Source: Orthonyx spaldingii (lineage: Eukaryota > Chordata > Aves > Passeriformes > Orthonychidae). Taken from it: a DNA stretch of 64,000 nucleotides. A model generated the notes under the pieces. The model did no database searches. It saw only the letters and a program-made list of their open reading frames with translations, and was not told where the DNA came from. This document shows, piece by piece, positions 1 through 12,711 of this stretch. The DNA lies in NCBI GenBank assembly GCA_013397795.1, contig VZTJ01005975.1, positions 249,620 through 313,619 of the forward strand, written 5' to 3'. Within the stretch, counting starts at the first letter, position 1. Each line of letters opens with the position of its first letter. Made by a program: the position numbers and the translations under genes.

Positions 1-1540
1 TTTTTTTTTTTTTTTTTTTTTTCCTTTTCCTAGAGGGCAGGACATGGTGTTTGAGACCAGAAATCCGTGCCTGGTAAGATTTTCGTCTCGAAAAGCTACC
101 CTAAGAATTCAGAGAGCTTGCTCTGAAGAACAGTTCAAATTGAAGGGACAGTCCTTTAAACCCATAAACAAGACCGAGCTCATGTTGCGAGAGATTTCTT
201 AATGGGCAGCGGTGAACCAGGTACCCATGCTTGACCCTTCTTCACACCAGACTTCCTCATATAGAAAGAAAAAAACCCTTTAAAAAAAAAAAAAAGAAAA
301 AATGAAAAAAAAAACCTCATGTGGTTGTTTAGTTTCATGCACAGTTGCAATATTTTTCTTCAAACAAACTCTGTACAAACTTTGGGCCCGATTCATAAAA
401 GCTCCTTTGCTATTAACACGGGAGGCTGGTGGGCTTTTCTCCTCCAAATTGAGGGTGGGCTTCCCCCCGGCGAGCCCTGCTGGCCCTGCTCTCCCTCCCC
501 TTCCCCCCTCTGCCCCCTTCCCCTCTCCGCCTCCCCTAGCCCCGCGGAGACCAGGCCGTGGTGGGAAGGGGCCGCGGAGGAGGCAAGGCAGCGCAGGACC
601 ATGCTCCGAACCCCAAAGGTGCAGGTTGGCAGGAGGAAAAGGGGGAGGACGGTGCCGGGGGCTCGGGACACGGCGACTCGATCACAAAAGAGATCTTGTC
701 CAGAACAAAACGTGCTCGATCGCTACCTCTGAGCTCTAGAGAAACCCTCCGTCGGGGCGAGTGCTCGCCCGCAATGTGAACTTTTGTACTTTGGACGCTT
801 TTTTTTAGGGAAGACTATTTTCCACTTAGTTAATCTTCTATGCTCGAGCATGAACAAAAACAAATGTGTTGGGTGAAATCCCCCCCCTTTTATCTGCATC
901 CACAAATTAATATGAGGGGAGAAAACAAAAAGAAGATGAGTTTTTAGACGGAGCATGGTAGGGTGAGAGCGCCCGGCTCGGCATCCGCCACTGACGCTGC
1001 TCGTCCTTGTTGCCGGAGCCCCACGCCTGGCCACAACTGCTGCCTTGGGGACAGGGCCATGAAATTCTTGGGAAATACAATCAAGGAGAAATCTCCATTT
1101 TGGCCAGCTGTGCGGGTTCTCCTGAACTCTGCCCCAGCCCAGCCCAGTCCCTCAGCGGCGGGTTAAGATTCGAGGCGCTAAAATTTCCACCAGCCGTGTG
1201 AAAGATCTGCTGCAAATTCACTTGACACCCGTGTTAATACCATGTCGTGTTCATTTTTTTTTATGAGTCAGGCCCCTCGTGCCTCTAGTATACTTGTATT
1301 GACTCTCATAGTTACCATTTTAGTTTTACTGTGTTCTGTGAAAAAAATTGTAATTGGTTGAGAATCACTGTGGGCATCCATTCTTATTCAACTAAGTCTC
1401 CGCAGGTTTTTTGAGCTGGTGTGGATTAGTTTAACTCTTGTATTCAACCATTAGTGCTACCACCTTCTCACATTACAATACAATTACTGGAAGCAAGTAC
1501 TGCATTTCCTATGCAACAAAAAAGGAAAATAAAAAATTGC
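1..1540 (+). other. possible distal 3' UTR of an upstream gene (NFIA candidate)
   Basis: No coding exon is visible here. The stretch opens with a run of 22 T and contains A-rich tracts, a GC-rich block at about 430-720 and long AT-rich segments. It ends with an AATAAA hexamer at 1528-1533. This texture fits a long vertebrate 3' UTR. In mammals the gene next to TM2D1 on this side is NFIA, transcribed in the plus direction with a very long 3' UTR, so the NFIA tail is the natural candidate. That is inference from gene order; I do not recognise the sequence itself. It could equally be plain intergenic DNA. Confidence 0.25.
1528..1533 (+). promoter_or_regulatory. candidate poly(A) signal AATAAA
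   Basis: This canonical hexamer sits at the right edge of the UTR-like stretch. It would end a plus-strand transcript such as NFIA if the segment is a 3' UTR. The hexamer is common by chance in AT-rich DNA. Confidence 0.2.
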
Positions 1541-4345
1541 TAATGCTAACAGGCCGTGTTGTTATTTACTCCCAGCCGGGCACGGGGTGGGGTTGCGGCT
1601 GTAGGACTGTGGGCATCGCCGGCTGCCGCGGGCATCGACCTCTCCTGGTCCCAGCCCTTCAGCCTGGGCAGACTCCCAGGCAGCAGCTTCATCCCAAATC
1701 ATGGGGATATTTGGTTAAATCAAGTCACTCTTGTCCCATTGGCCACTCTTCCCCGTGTTTTTTGTGTCCTGCCACACAAAATCGTTCCTCGCAAGATTTC
1801 GAATTAATCCTCGGCGAATCTCTGCAGATTAACCATCCAAATTAAAGGCATGAAGCACACCTAGGGAAGATCCAGCAGATGAATAAATGCTGCAAATGTT
1901 ACAATACCTCTTTAAATGTAGCTAAATTATAATTATATTACCACATTTCTGAGGAGCCCCAGTACAGCCATGGTTGTTGGGATTGACCTTGGAGCTGCCG
2001 GCAGAGCTGCCCCTCTCTGCAAGGCTCTGGAGGCAGAAATAGGCAAAAATTAGGCTCTTTTACAAATGCTAAAGTTTCCTTCTAAGTTTTTCACCCTGCA
2101 ACACCTTTTGCTTAAAAGATGCATGCAGAATTCAGTATTTGCAGAAAGGTTTTTTTGCATTTAAGCCATTCTGGCTGTTTTCTACATAAAACTGGACACT
2201 GAGGCTAATGGAGGATGAGGGCTGCTGCAGCTCTGTCACTGCCCTCGGGGACAGGAGACAGGGACCACCGTGACCCCCAGCCTTTCCCCAGGCAGCACCA
2301 GCTGCAAAACCAGCTCTTCCATTTTATTTGGGGGGAAATGAGTGTTTTGTAACAAATAGCTGCCTGACACTCATAAACCGCTGGTATTTCCTTTCTCACA
2401 CCTCCACAGAGTTTTGGTTTTGGCTACAAGGCTGGGGTGAAAGGGTCAGGCTGGGCACAGCTCTAATGTCACCGTCCCCAGGGGGGACCCTGTCTGTGCC
2501 CCTTGCTGTGTCCTGGTCGCTGCCTCCGATGTGGGCCGTGCTGGCACCGATGCACGGTGTGGCAGCTGAGGACAGGTTGGAGCCTGTTCAATTTGGCTTT
2601 TTTTCTCATAAAGGAGACCAGACAGTAAGGAAAAGCCAAATCTGTCCTCAAAGAAAACACAGAACCCCAGACGGGGGCTTGCCAACAGCATTGGCCCCTT
2701 TCACCCCCACAAGCTCTGGGAGGAGGAAGGGAGGAACAGGGGGGGTGAGAGTGCTGAGCCTGTGCTTGCTGTCCCAGTTGGGCAAAAAACAGCCCAAATG
2801 GTGGTGGTGGTGGTGCCCTGTTGGCTTGGAAGAGAGCCCAGGTTTGGGCCAGCCTGTCCCATGGGGCTGCCAGAGCTGGATGCTGCCTCCCAGCACTGGC
2901 TGTGAGCATGGGGGATACACCAGGATGGGAGGGAGGGACAGGGACCCACTCATGAACATCACTGCACGAATACACAGAGAAAAATTAAAGCCTGCTTTAA
3001 AAAAGTGCAATGACAGTACAAAGGGAGGTGTCGCCCATCAGCTCCAACTGCTCCCCACTGCTGCCCATTTCCCGTTCTTGTTCATGCCCCCCTAAAAAAC
3101 CATTCACTGTTATTATTTATACCCTTCATTATTGAGGGTGCTGGCTGAGGCTGCCCTGGGTTTGGTGGAGGAAGCAGGAGGGGTGGAAGATGTGACCCTG
3201 TCCCATATGGGTGATGGCTGTGCTGGGAGCAGAGCAACCACCGTCCGGCGCTGAGGCACCACCTTCTGCTTTCTCCCTCCTCTCCTTGCACGTTTTCTTT
3301 CCCTCCAGCTTTCTGGCTTTCTCTTTCTTCCTGTGGGAGAAAAGGTCTCCATCAGCATCTAAGGAAATAAATCCCATTTATTATTTATGGCTATCAAAAT
3401 GTGTCAGCCTGGCTCAGGACGTAGGAGGAATACGCAATAGCCCCTCACAGAAATCAAAAACTTCGGGTGGAAAAGGCACAGGGTGGCGTTTTTAGGCAGG
3501 GAAATGCAGGTGCTTAGCCCTGCTCAGAGGGAGATCTGGCTACTTAACCTCTCCCTTAAATGCAAACATTCCTGTTGATGCAACTGGAACAGGACTCACC
3601 AAGGCGATGGGTCCATCCGACATCTGCTGAAGACCAGCCAAGACTGGAAATATTTATTGGTTCAGTGCTTGAGCAACGCTGTATTAATTGCAGCTGATGT
3701 TTTGATGGGCAGTTAGCACACAGGTACTGATGAAAATGGCACCACTTCATCTCAAAATTAGCAGCTTGGCCATTCAGCAACAGGAGCTGATAAATTATGG
3801 CAATAAATTTGCCACGGAGATTTATGCCACCATAACTTGGGCCCACAGGCAGAGTCCAGTGGGGTCAGGGACCACGGTCAACACCCTGCATTCCTCACCC
3901 ATACATAGCTCCATGGGGATTTTCAAACACTCCCAGAAATTTGGATCCAGGAGTTTTGTAACCTCTCAGGTCAGTTTTGGTGGTCCTATAAAGTAATTGA
4001 AGCTCAGGGGACCAAGGGACCTTCCAAGCCACAGGCAGCTCGAGGCATGGCCAAGTCTCCAGCAGCACGTGGGGTGCTCTGAGCCACCTCCTCTTCCTCT
4101 GGATTGACGGAAACAGAGCCAAGCTCTTTTCCACATTGGTGTTGTTTTTATGGAGGCCATTGGCAAGGAGGGGAGCCACTTGATAAACCATGCAGTCATC
4201 CCCACTTTCCCCAAAACCTTTGAGATACGGAGTCAGGCTGCTGGTGCTGCAAACTGGAAATATGTCATTTGATTATTAATAGTAATATTGATATTATTGT
4301 CATCATCATCATCCTCTCACTTCCAATGCTGCACTCAGCATGTCC

Positions 4346-4376
<31 letters not shown>

Positions 4377-6230
4377 TTTTTGTCCCACTCTACCCTCCCA
4401 TGAGGCAAAGCAGCCCCAAAGCCACCTCTTTTTCCAGTTATTTTTTTAAAGTTTTTTACAGTATTTGCTCCAGGAGGGACACAATGTGTGGGCAGGGGCT
4501 GCAGCCCACCCTGTGCCACCGAAATATTCATCTGTGGAGGATGAACAGCAGCTCCCTGCCTTGGGCGGCGAAGAAATTGGAAAATATTCCTATAAATGTG
4601 ATTCATAGGACACAGCACCTGCCTGCACACTGCATTATCCAAACCCATTAGGGTGAGGGAGACGCAGCCAACTATTTTGGGATATGGGGTTTAATTTTCC
4701 CCCCCATTGTTCCTTATTTCCCCACAGGAATTTCATATCCCAATGCTATTTTTTTCCTTTCCAACACTCTTCCAAAATTCTTCATGTTGTTATTGAGTGG
4801 AAGGGGCCCAACTTTCAGAGAAACTTCAGCTGGATGTTGCATGTATAAATAAATGTGACAAATTTAATAGGGTAGGATAGGTATTTGAATTATTGATTGT
4901 TAAATATTTAAGCTGCAAGTCCCCATCCATCAGCGTGTGTGAGAAGGCTTGGGGCAGATTTATGATGCTGGAGTTTTCCTGGTTAGCTGGCACTTGGCAT
5001 TTCTATTAATTATAGCCCACACATTCAGGTTTTTTTCAGGATTTGTTAGAAGTATTTATAAAAGATGTCCCTATTATACCATTTAAATATTGTTTGTGCA
5101 ACTGGGACGTGTTTTCTATTGTGGATTAATACCCTGTTTGATTTAGGGGAAAATTAAATTAGAAGGTGCAAGTCTCAGGAGACAAATGCTTTATTTGAGA
5201 AGGGTTTCCACCACTAGAAAGCGCAAAGTTTTTCTTTTAGATATCAATATTTTGCTGCGGGTGTTTCCCAGGGCCTGCAGGTGGGTGGAAAGGCTTTAAA
5301 ATGCCCTTAGCCATGGGGAGTGGGAGAGGAGGCACGTGGTGGGGAGGGGGCAGGATGGAATACATCCTATTTATTAATTTTAAGGGATTTAAGGCCTCCC
5401 CCTCTAACTATTTCCCGGGGAAGGATGCGAGCCCTGGGGCAGGAAGGGTCTGTGTGAGGGAGGAAACCGCCCAGGGCTGTCAGGTCAATAACGCGCCTCC
5501 GAAAAAAATCCCTCCTGAAGTCTGGAGCTGTGTGATGGATTGTAATTGCTCAAGAAGAGCCATTACGGCCCGTTAGGTCAATACTCTGCATTTCCAAAGT
5601 GCTTTAATTAATACATGTTTACATCAGGTACAGCAGGGACTTCTCTGAGCCGTGGTATTAGGCCAAGAAATGCTTCAAACTTTCATAATTTGGAGGGGGG
5701 GCGGGCATGAGTTTGGTCTCTTAGTGCTTTATTGCACCATATAAAAAGGCAGCTTGATGTCATGAGCAGCAAGAAAATCTTCATCCAGCAAGAGCAACGC
5801 ATCCTCTCTCAGTGGGACAGTGGCCAGGGGGTCCCACAGGGCATGGGAGACCCCTGAGACTTCTCCAACTGGCCCACCACTCACCCCTCATCCTTCCACT
5901 CCTGCTTGTTCTTTTGGAGTCACAAAAAGTCATCAACAAGATAAATTACTGCTGCTCCAGGGCAATGAGGGATGCTGCCAGTGGGGAAGGCATCTAGGAA
6001 CTTCAGATTATTTTGGAGAGGGTGAGCCACACCCTCCAAAGCATTTTTAAATCATATTTTCTGTTTTCAAGCCACAAATAACCCGTCCGGCTTGTGGGAC
6101 CTCAGGGCTCAACCACCTCCCTCTGTTAACCACCTTCCTCCTGGGTGCTGCTGTGATCCTGAACATGCAATTAAATATACGAAGGATATTAATTAAATTA
6201 GAATATAATTAAATATGAGATAATTAAATA
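1541..6230. other. intergenic DNA, no gene recognised
   Basis: The open frames here are short, mutually overlapping and have no recognisable domain. The stretch is moderately GC-rich at 2.2-3.3 kb, with a short GGT repeat near 2800. A TTTA microsatellite lies at about 4346. The AT-rich part at 4760-5180 and the stretch at 5560-5640 have the even, low-CpG texture of conserved noncoding sequence. Confidence 0.5.
4346..4380. repeat. TTTA/ATTT microsatellite
   Basis: About eight uninterrupted tandem copies of the tetranucleotide TTTA are visible. They follow an AT-rich, low-complexity stretch with a short CAT repeat at about 4300-4313. The array is likely length-polymorphic. Confidence 0.95.
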
Positions 6231-6706
6231 TAAGGAGGACGTGGACCTGCTGGAGCAAATCCAAATGAGGCCACGGAGATGCTCCGAGAGCTGGAGTTCT
6301 TCTGCTGTGGAGCCAGGCTGGGAGAGCTGGGGGTGCTCATCTGAAGAGGAGAAGGCTTCAGGAAGAACTTAGAGCTCCTTCCAGGGCCTAAGGCGGCTCC
6401 AGGAGAGCTGGAGAGGGACTGGGAACAAGGGCTGGAGGGACAGGACACAGGGAATGGCTTCCACTGCCAGAGGGCAGGGATGGATGGGAGATTGGGAAAT
6501 AATTGTTCCCGGTGAGGGAGGTGAGGCCCTGGCACAGGGTGCCCAGAGAAGCTGTGGCTGCCCCTGGGTCCCTGGCAGTGCCCAAGGCCAGGTTGGATGG
6601 TGCCTGGAGCAACCTGGGACAGTGGAAGGTGTCCCTGCCTACGGCAGAAGGTTGGATTGGATGAGCTTTAACATCCCTTCCAACCCAAGCCTTTCTGAGA
6701 TTCTTC
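6231..6706 (+). mobile_element. CR1 LINE 3'-end fragment
   Basis: This is the longest CR1 copy in the window, about 480 bp, in plus orientation. It carries the usual 3' signature in order: a CCTGGCACAGGGTGCCCAGA block, an AAGGCCAGGTTGGAT block, AAGGTGTCCCTGCC, and a terminal CCTTCCAACCC followed by a degraded TTCTGAGATTCTTC tail. It is 5'-truncated like nearly all CR1 copies and has no intact reverse transcriptase frame. The left flank at 6171-6230 is very AT-rich (AATTAAATA-like). Confidence 0.9.
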
Positions 6707-9700
6707 AGCTGCTCAGAGCTTGGTCTGGTGTTGGAGTCATCGTGACATCACTTTCACTCAGGGACACGGATTTACCTGCTGGAGTAATTCCAGGTCTGTG
6801 CCTTGATGTGGGAACCAAAGGTGTTCCATCTTTCCTGCCTGTGTTGGGCTGGGAGCTGCCCGGCCTGGAGGGGCCAGTGATCAGCAGGTAACTAAAAATA
6901 TAAACTCTAAGAGCTCATTGATTTTTTCATTTTATTTTTTTTCCCCCTGCAACCACAAATTAGAACCGGCACTGCTAAAAATCACTGGCCTATCCACAAA
7001 TTTTAATTAAAACCTAAATAAATCATTTTGGGCGCTGCACTTGCATACAAACAATGCGGGAGATGGCACACTTACAGCGGCCTGTCAGCGGCCGCTGACT
7101 AATGAGTCGCTGTGAAAATACAACCCGAAGGGCCGGAATTGAAAGCAGATTCCTCAGCTAACGAAGGGCACATGCGACCCCGCCATGGCCATCGTGGCAG
7201 AAGGCACCAAAACCAGTTCTGGGAGCTGTGGGGGAAGGAAAAATTTCGTTAAGGCTGCAGGCCGAGGTTTATTAAATAAAGCACGGCGGGGAAACGTGAT
7301 AGCGCAGCTGCAGCCTTTGCGCCCAGCGATGGAGTCATGTTTTCCCCTGTCCTTGCAGCAAACAATAACCATATGCTGGATTTGTTACCAAATGTTTATT
7401 TTGTTCCTTCATTAGTACACAACGAGGACTTGGAAAAAAGAGGTTTCGTTGCTCCAAGCGCTCGGCAAGAGCTTTTAACCAGGCCCCAGCTGTGCCGTGT
7501 GGAACTCGTGGCACTGCCCGACGCTGCTTGCAGCGGGTGCCACTCAAGGTTGTGCTTTGCCATGTGTCACCACATGTCCCTGTTGTAGCCCTGGAACCAG
7601 GGATCCCGCCCCTGGAGCAGAGGAGCTGGGATGGATCCGTGAATCACACGGTTCCTCCCGCCCCAGGGCATGGCGCTGTTGGGAGGGCGGCCGAGAAGAC
7701 CCAAAAAGACTCCTCAACTCTGCTGTCTCTCAAACAAACTCTTCTCCCGTGTTCTACAAGCTCTCCCTGTCTGATGTGACAGGGAACACTGGGGCCAGGG
7801 GTTACGGCTCAGCAGAAGAGAATTCCTGGTTGTGCACTGGAGCAGAGGCCTTGGCACATGCTGGTGAAGCCACGAGCTGCTAATGGCCAGCCAGATGGGA
7901 ATCCCAAGATCCTGGTCAGATGTGGCTCACAAAAAGCCTTGGAAATGAAAGCCAATTTTATGATGGATCTGTTCCCTTTCTAAAAGCAACAGCCTTGGCC
8001 CAGCTCTGCTCAGGGCACTCGGACTCACCTGTGGCCGGTCCTCCAAGGAGGAGCCCATGGGACACCACCGGTGCCTTCAGGGATCCTCCCTTCATGGACC
8101 CCATTCTCCCTGCAGGGACCATCCCCTTCATGTACAGGTCACGGTGGGAAGGTGTCCTCCCAAGGCCAGCATTCCCCTTCCGACCAGCAAATTTCCACAA
8201 ATGCTCTGAGTTTGAAACTTAGGTTTGCCTTAACTGTTTGGTGGAGATGTTCCCTGAGGAAATGGGATTGTGCCAAAGTCTGGGATTTTCCCTGCCAAGG
8301 GACTGAGAGTCTCCAGGCAAGAGCTGCATCTCCCACACATACACAGAGGTTGGAGCCACAGTTCCTAAACAACACCCAACAAGACAATGCTCCCTGCAGC
8401 AGCAAAGCATTTCCAGCAAAGACCAAGGACTTGTTCCCAAAATACCCAAAATGATGTTATTCCCACCAAGAATGATGCTATTACCACCAAGAATGATGCT
8501 GTCTCCACCAAGAACGATGCTATTTCCACAAGAATGATGCTATTTCCACAAGAATGATGCTATTTCCACCAAGAACAATGCTAAATCTACCCAAGAAGGA
8601 TGCTATTTCTTTAGGGGAATGGTGGTAACTCACCCCAAAGCACCCCAAGCAAGGAAATTCCTGGAAATGGGAGCTGGATCACCTCACTTGCCTTTGCTTT
8701 TTGGGAGTTTAACCCCCCCTTAAAGCAGCCTTGTGAAAAGAAAGAAAAATGTGGTATGTGTGTGTTGTTCCTGCAATTCAAAACCTGATCCTGACTGAGG
8801 AAAAAATTTTTTAAAAAAAAAAATCAAACCTCTCCCAACTGCAGAACACGCTCATGGGAACAAGATGTGGTGCACATGAGGCTGTCCCGGGGAGAAAGTT
8901 TGCTAAAAATAACATATGCAGATTATGTACATAAAATGTCATGAAATACCAGCACAGAAACCCGTGTGGTGGCTCAGGCTGTTGCAATTACAGCTGAAAT
9001 GGGCCAGATGAAGGACACGCAGCACTGGGAGTGTCTGCAGCAGGACCAGGAGTGGGGCCAGCTCCTCTCTCCAGCCATAGCTCAGGGATCACATCTGGCA
9101 GAGCCAAAACAGAGTGGGATGGGGCTTGTTGTGATGATTTTCTGGCTAGGGAAGGTCAGAGATAGCCCCTGGGCTGCTCTGAAGCCCTGTACCTGCAAAG
9201 GGTCTGCTCTGTGATTCTCCTAAATCCGAGCCAACTCCATTTTGCTTAAATATTTAACAATATTTAATATTTAGTGAAGAAGAGGCAGAAGTGGTGATCT
9301 GGGGTCAGGCTGGGCTCGCCATGGGGCAGCAGCAGCACATCCTGATGGCTCTTACATGAGGACAAGTTGCAGAATAAAATCCATATTCCCAAATACATGG
9401 AAGTGTGTAGCCTGAGGGAACACTCCCACCTTTCCATAGCTGGGAGCTCCTGGAGCACCGCTGTGTTTCTGCTAACAGGAGTCATTATCTTACCAAAAGG
9501 GGAGAGAACAGAGGAGACAAATTAAATAAAAGATGAATATTTCATTAAAATTGGCAGCTAAGGAGAGTTCATCCATTTGGCAATCAATGGAAATGGCCCA
9601 ACACCACTTCTACCAGCACGGAGAGCTCCAGCAGGACAGCCAAGGGAGGGAATACAATTGCCCCCACCATCCTCTCCCAGAATTCAGGGACTATGGATTC

Positions 9701-10130
9701 ATTGCAGCTGAGCTGTGCATCCCCCCAATACCCCTGCAACCCAGCCCTGCCACCTCGGTAGGTATTAAAATGAGTTATGTAGGTCACCGTGTGAAAACAA
9801 ACAGTGTGTGGATGCATGCAAATAACAGAGCAGAACTCCCAGAAAATTTATATCGCAGCCAGAGGACTAAGGAGGGAGCGTGGAAAATGTCAGCCACGTT
9901 ATAATGCCACCCCGAAGGGCTCCAGGGGGTCTGGCAGCCCTCGTTAGTGCCTCGGGGAGCCTTGGGATCCTCCCATCCACCAGCAGAATGAGTTACTGGG
10001 ATCGTTCCTCTGGCACAGTAATTGGTAGGGATCTGCTTCACCCCGGATGAGGGATGATTTGGGTAAAAAAATCAGCTTTTTTCTGAGGTTTGCTGTCAAA
10101 ACAGAGGTGTGGCTCAAAGCCACAGTTGGG
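6707..10130. other. intergenic DNA with a minisatellite, no gene recognised
   Basis: No exon with coherent coding content is visible. The stretch holds a perfect GC-rich palindrome at 7084-7099 inside an AT-rich, possibly conserved segment (about 6950-7150), and a minisatellite at about 8451-8609. Open frames around 7.5-8.4 kb are shadows in GC-richer sequence with no domain similarity I can recognise. Confidence 0.5.
8451..8609. repeat. minisatellite, unit about 23 bp
   Basis: About seven imperfect tandem copies of a unit resembling ACCAAGAATGATGCTATTTC run head to tail. Copies differ by point changes (AACGATGC, AACAATGC, AAGGATGC) and by loss of one or two C residues in the CCACC segment. 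Copy number cannot be trusted from one assembly. Confidence 0.9.
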
Positions 10131-10342
10131 AATCACAGAATCGTGGAATGGTTTGGGCTGGGAGGGACCTTAAAACCCATCCAGTGCCCCCCCTGCCATG
10201 TGCAGGGACACCTTCCACTGCCCCAGGTTGCTCCAAGCCCTGTCCAACCTGGCCTTGAACACTTCCAGGGACCCAGGGGCAGCCACAGCTTCTCTGGGCA
10301 CCCTGTGCCAGGGCCTGCCCACCCTCAAAGGGAAGAATTTCC
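10131..10342 (-). mobile_element. CR1 LINE 3'-end fragment, minus orientation
   Basis: The fragment begins on the plus strand with AATCACAGAATCGTGGAATG, the reverse complement of the CR1 terminal repeat. It continues through the GGGACACCTTCCACTG and CTTCTCTGGGCACCCTGTGC blocks. It is about 210 bp and 5'-truncated. Confidence 0.9.
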
Positions 10343-12487
10343 AATACCATGTCCAATGTTCCTGGAGAGGATGAACATTTTCCCAGTGAGGCTTTGGAAG
10401 AATCACCCTGGATGTGGGGCAGGAAAGCTGACAAGGTCTCCCATTCCGTGTGGCACGGGGAGGAGAGAAAAAGGCTGAAATCCTCCCAGGATGCAGCACT
10501 GGGATCATCCCGTGGCAGAGCCTGTTCCACAGGACAAGAGCTGCTGGCTGAAGTGGGATTTGCACCCAATAACTTCGGAAATGCTCAGACAGGGCAGGCA
10601 GAGGAGTGACAGGGGTGCCAAATCCTACAGCCTGATGCTATTTGGGAAGCTGCAGTAACCGGGAGTTCCCGTGGGAAAGAACATTTCTCATCATTTCAGC
10701 TGTAGAAGCAAGGCTTGTAAATGCACACTCTGGAGTCAGTAGACAAGGAAAATCAGATAAAATGTACTTCTGCACAGGATTTTGAGGTGAGACTCATGAC
10801 TTTTTAATGGACTGGACTGATTTAACTCCCGTTGTGTCATTGCTGGCTAGTGGAGCTCCAGCTTCTTGCTGTCCAGGCAAACCAAGGATCCTCCCCTGCT
10901 GCCACAGGGTGCTCTCCCAGCCAGACTCACATGTTTCAGCCACAGGGAAGGGTACAGGATTCATCTGCACAGGCAAAACCCTACACTGCTCAGCCAAGAA
11001 TACGTTTGAACTCTTGAGGTCAGCAGTTCAACATCGTGCTGTTTCACCCATCTGAGATACTCCGTTCCCTTCCTAAGTCCTCATCAGGAGATAGACCAGG
11101 CACTGACTGATTTGGGGGAATCTCTCCTTGGGTGAGAAAGGACTTTACAGGCAGCCACAGCACTGCACTGGAAGAGGACTGAGGGACATGAGCAATGTGG
11201 AAGATCATCCATCTCCAAAAGCAAGTCAGGGGTGATGACAGGTGAGGATGTGAACAGAGCTCGGGGGAACAGCAGTCTAAGTTACCCCTGTGCACTCTCC
11301 TTCAAAAACACCACTCTGGGAAAACACTTGGTTGAGGAAACCAGAGGTTTTGGGTGCTGGAGGCACTTGGACTTTCTCTTCTTACATGCACAAAATGATG
11401 GTTATCTCCCATCCACTGCACGCACCCAGCTTTGCTCGCTGCCGTCGGCACAACAGCTTTTAAGGAGAGTCTCATCTTTGTTCACCTAGGATTAAGTAAT
11501 TGGTCAAATTCAATTCAAAGAGAGATCAATTAAAACAGGTTGTGATAGACAGTTGGGTCACCGGCAGCTCCTATAAATCGCGGGTAGAATTTCCTCCTTC
11601 GCCATCTACCAGTTTGATGTAGGAAATGGCTCATTTGCAAGCTAAGGGTTTAATTAGGAGAAAAAAGAAGGTCAGCAGAGATCAGATGTGAATTGCAAAG
11701 TGCTAAAGAAGTTTACTGCAGCAACGCATTTATTGAGAGCCGTGCTATAGATCTGCTCCCTCTCTGTCCAGAATGCTAATAGCACCCCTTTGAATTTTTC
11801 CTATCAACAGAAAATACATCGATAATATCTGGGATGTTCTAAAACTCTTTGGCACATGAGGTTTTTTTTATGATAATCGAGACTCCCTTACCCATCTCGT
11901 TAATAGTGGATCCTTCTTTCCAGGTCAGGTTTCCAGAATGTGACACCCTTTGGGTCGCTGTTTCCTCTCCCATCCATCGCAACGTGAGCCTGGCAGAGGG
12001 TATTTATTGCTCCTCATCATCAAGGACATAGTCACGATGTAAATTGGGCCAGAAATATCAATATGATGAAAATTCATGGCGTTTCTTCCTCACCTCACTG
12101 TACTCTGTGTGGTTTTTATGGATGTGTAAACTGCAGAAATAAAAGAGTTCTGAACAAGCTCTCTTAAAAGCAATGGCAGTGACAGTAATGTGATTACACG
12201 AGGTTTTGGCTCAGTGGCGACAGTGCTGAGCTGGCCTAAGGCAGCAGAGCCTAAAGTTAAGCCATGCCATTGATCTCAGCTCCTGGTCCAGGAGAGAGGG
12301 GTCCAGGGAGGCTCTGCAGTGGTTTGGTCTCTACAGGCTGGGGGAGGAACAGGCTGTTCCTCTGTGTGTTGTTTCGGACACTGGGATGATCAGACCAGTT
12401 CAGGCTCTGCTGCTGCTCCTGCAGAGCAGATGAGAAACACCATCTCTTCATCAGCATCAACAGCTTTAAGCTGGGAGAGGGTTGATT
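10343..12487. other. intergenic DNA, no gene recognised
   Basis: No exon is recognised. The AT-rich part at about 11500-11830 has a low-CpG, homeobox-motif-rich texture (TAATT, CAATTAAA) and could be a conserved noncoding element. The remainder is unremarkable. Confidence 0.45.
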
Positions 12488-12711
12488 TAAATTGGGAAGG
12501 AATTGTTCCCTGTGAGGGTGGGGAGGCCCTGGCACAGGGTGCCCAGAGAAGCTGTGGCTGCCCCTGGGTCCCTGGAAGTGTCCAAGGCCAGGTTAGACAG
12601 GGCTTGGAGCAGCCTGGGACAGTGGGAGGTGTCCCTGCCCATGGTAGGCGTGGGACTGGGTGCACTTTATGTTTCCTTTCAACACAAACCAGTCTAGGAT
12701 TCTATGATTTT
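12488..12711 (+). mobile_element. CR1 LINE 3'-end fragment
   Basis: In plus orientation the fragment shows GGCCCTGGCACAGGGTGCCC, the AAGGCCAGGTTAGACAGGGC block and AGGTGTCCCTGCCCATGG. It ends in the almost intact CR1 tail GGATTCTATGATTTT. It is about 225 bp. Confidence 0.9.

Noticed and set aside
302..739. Overlapping frames of 137-145 codons at the left end
   Set aside because: Proline/serine-rich reading of a GC-rich tract on both strands; no domain and no splice-consistent neighbours.
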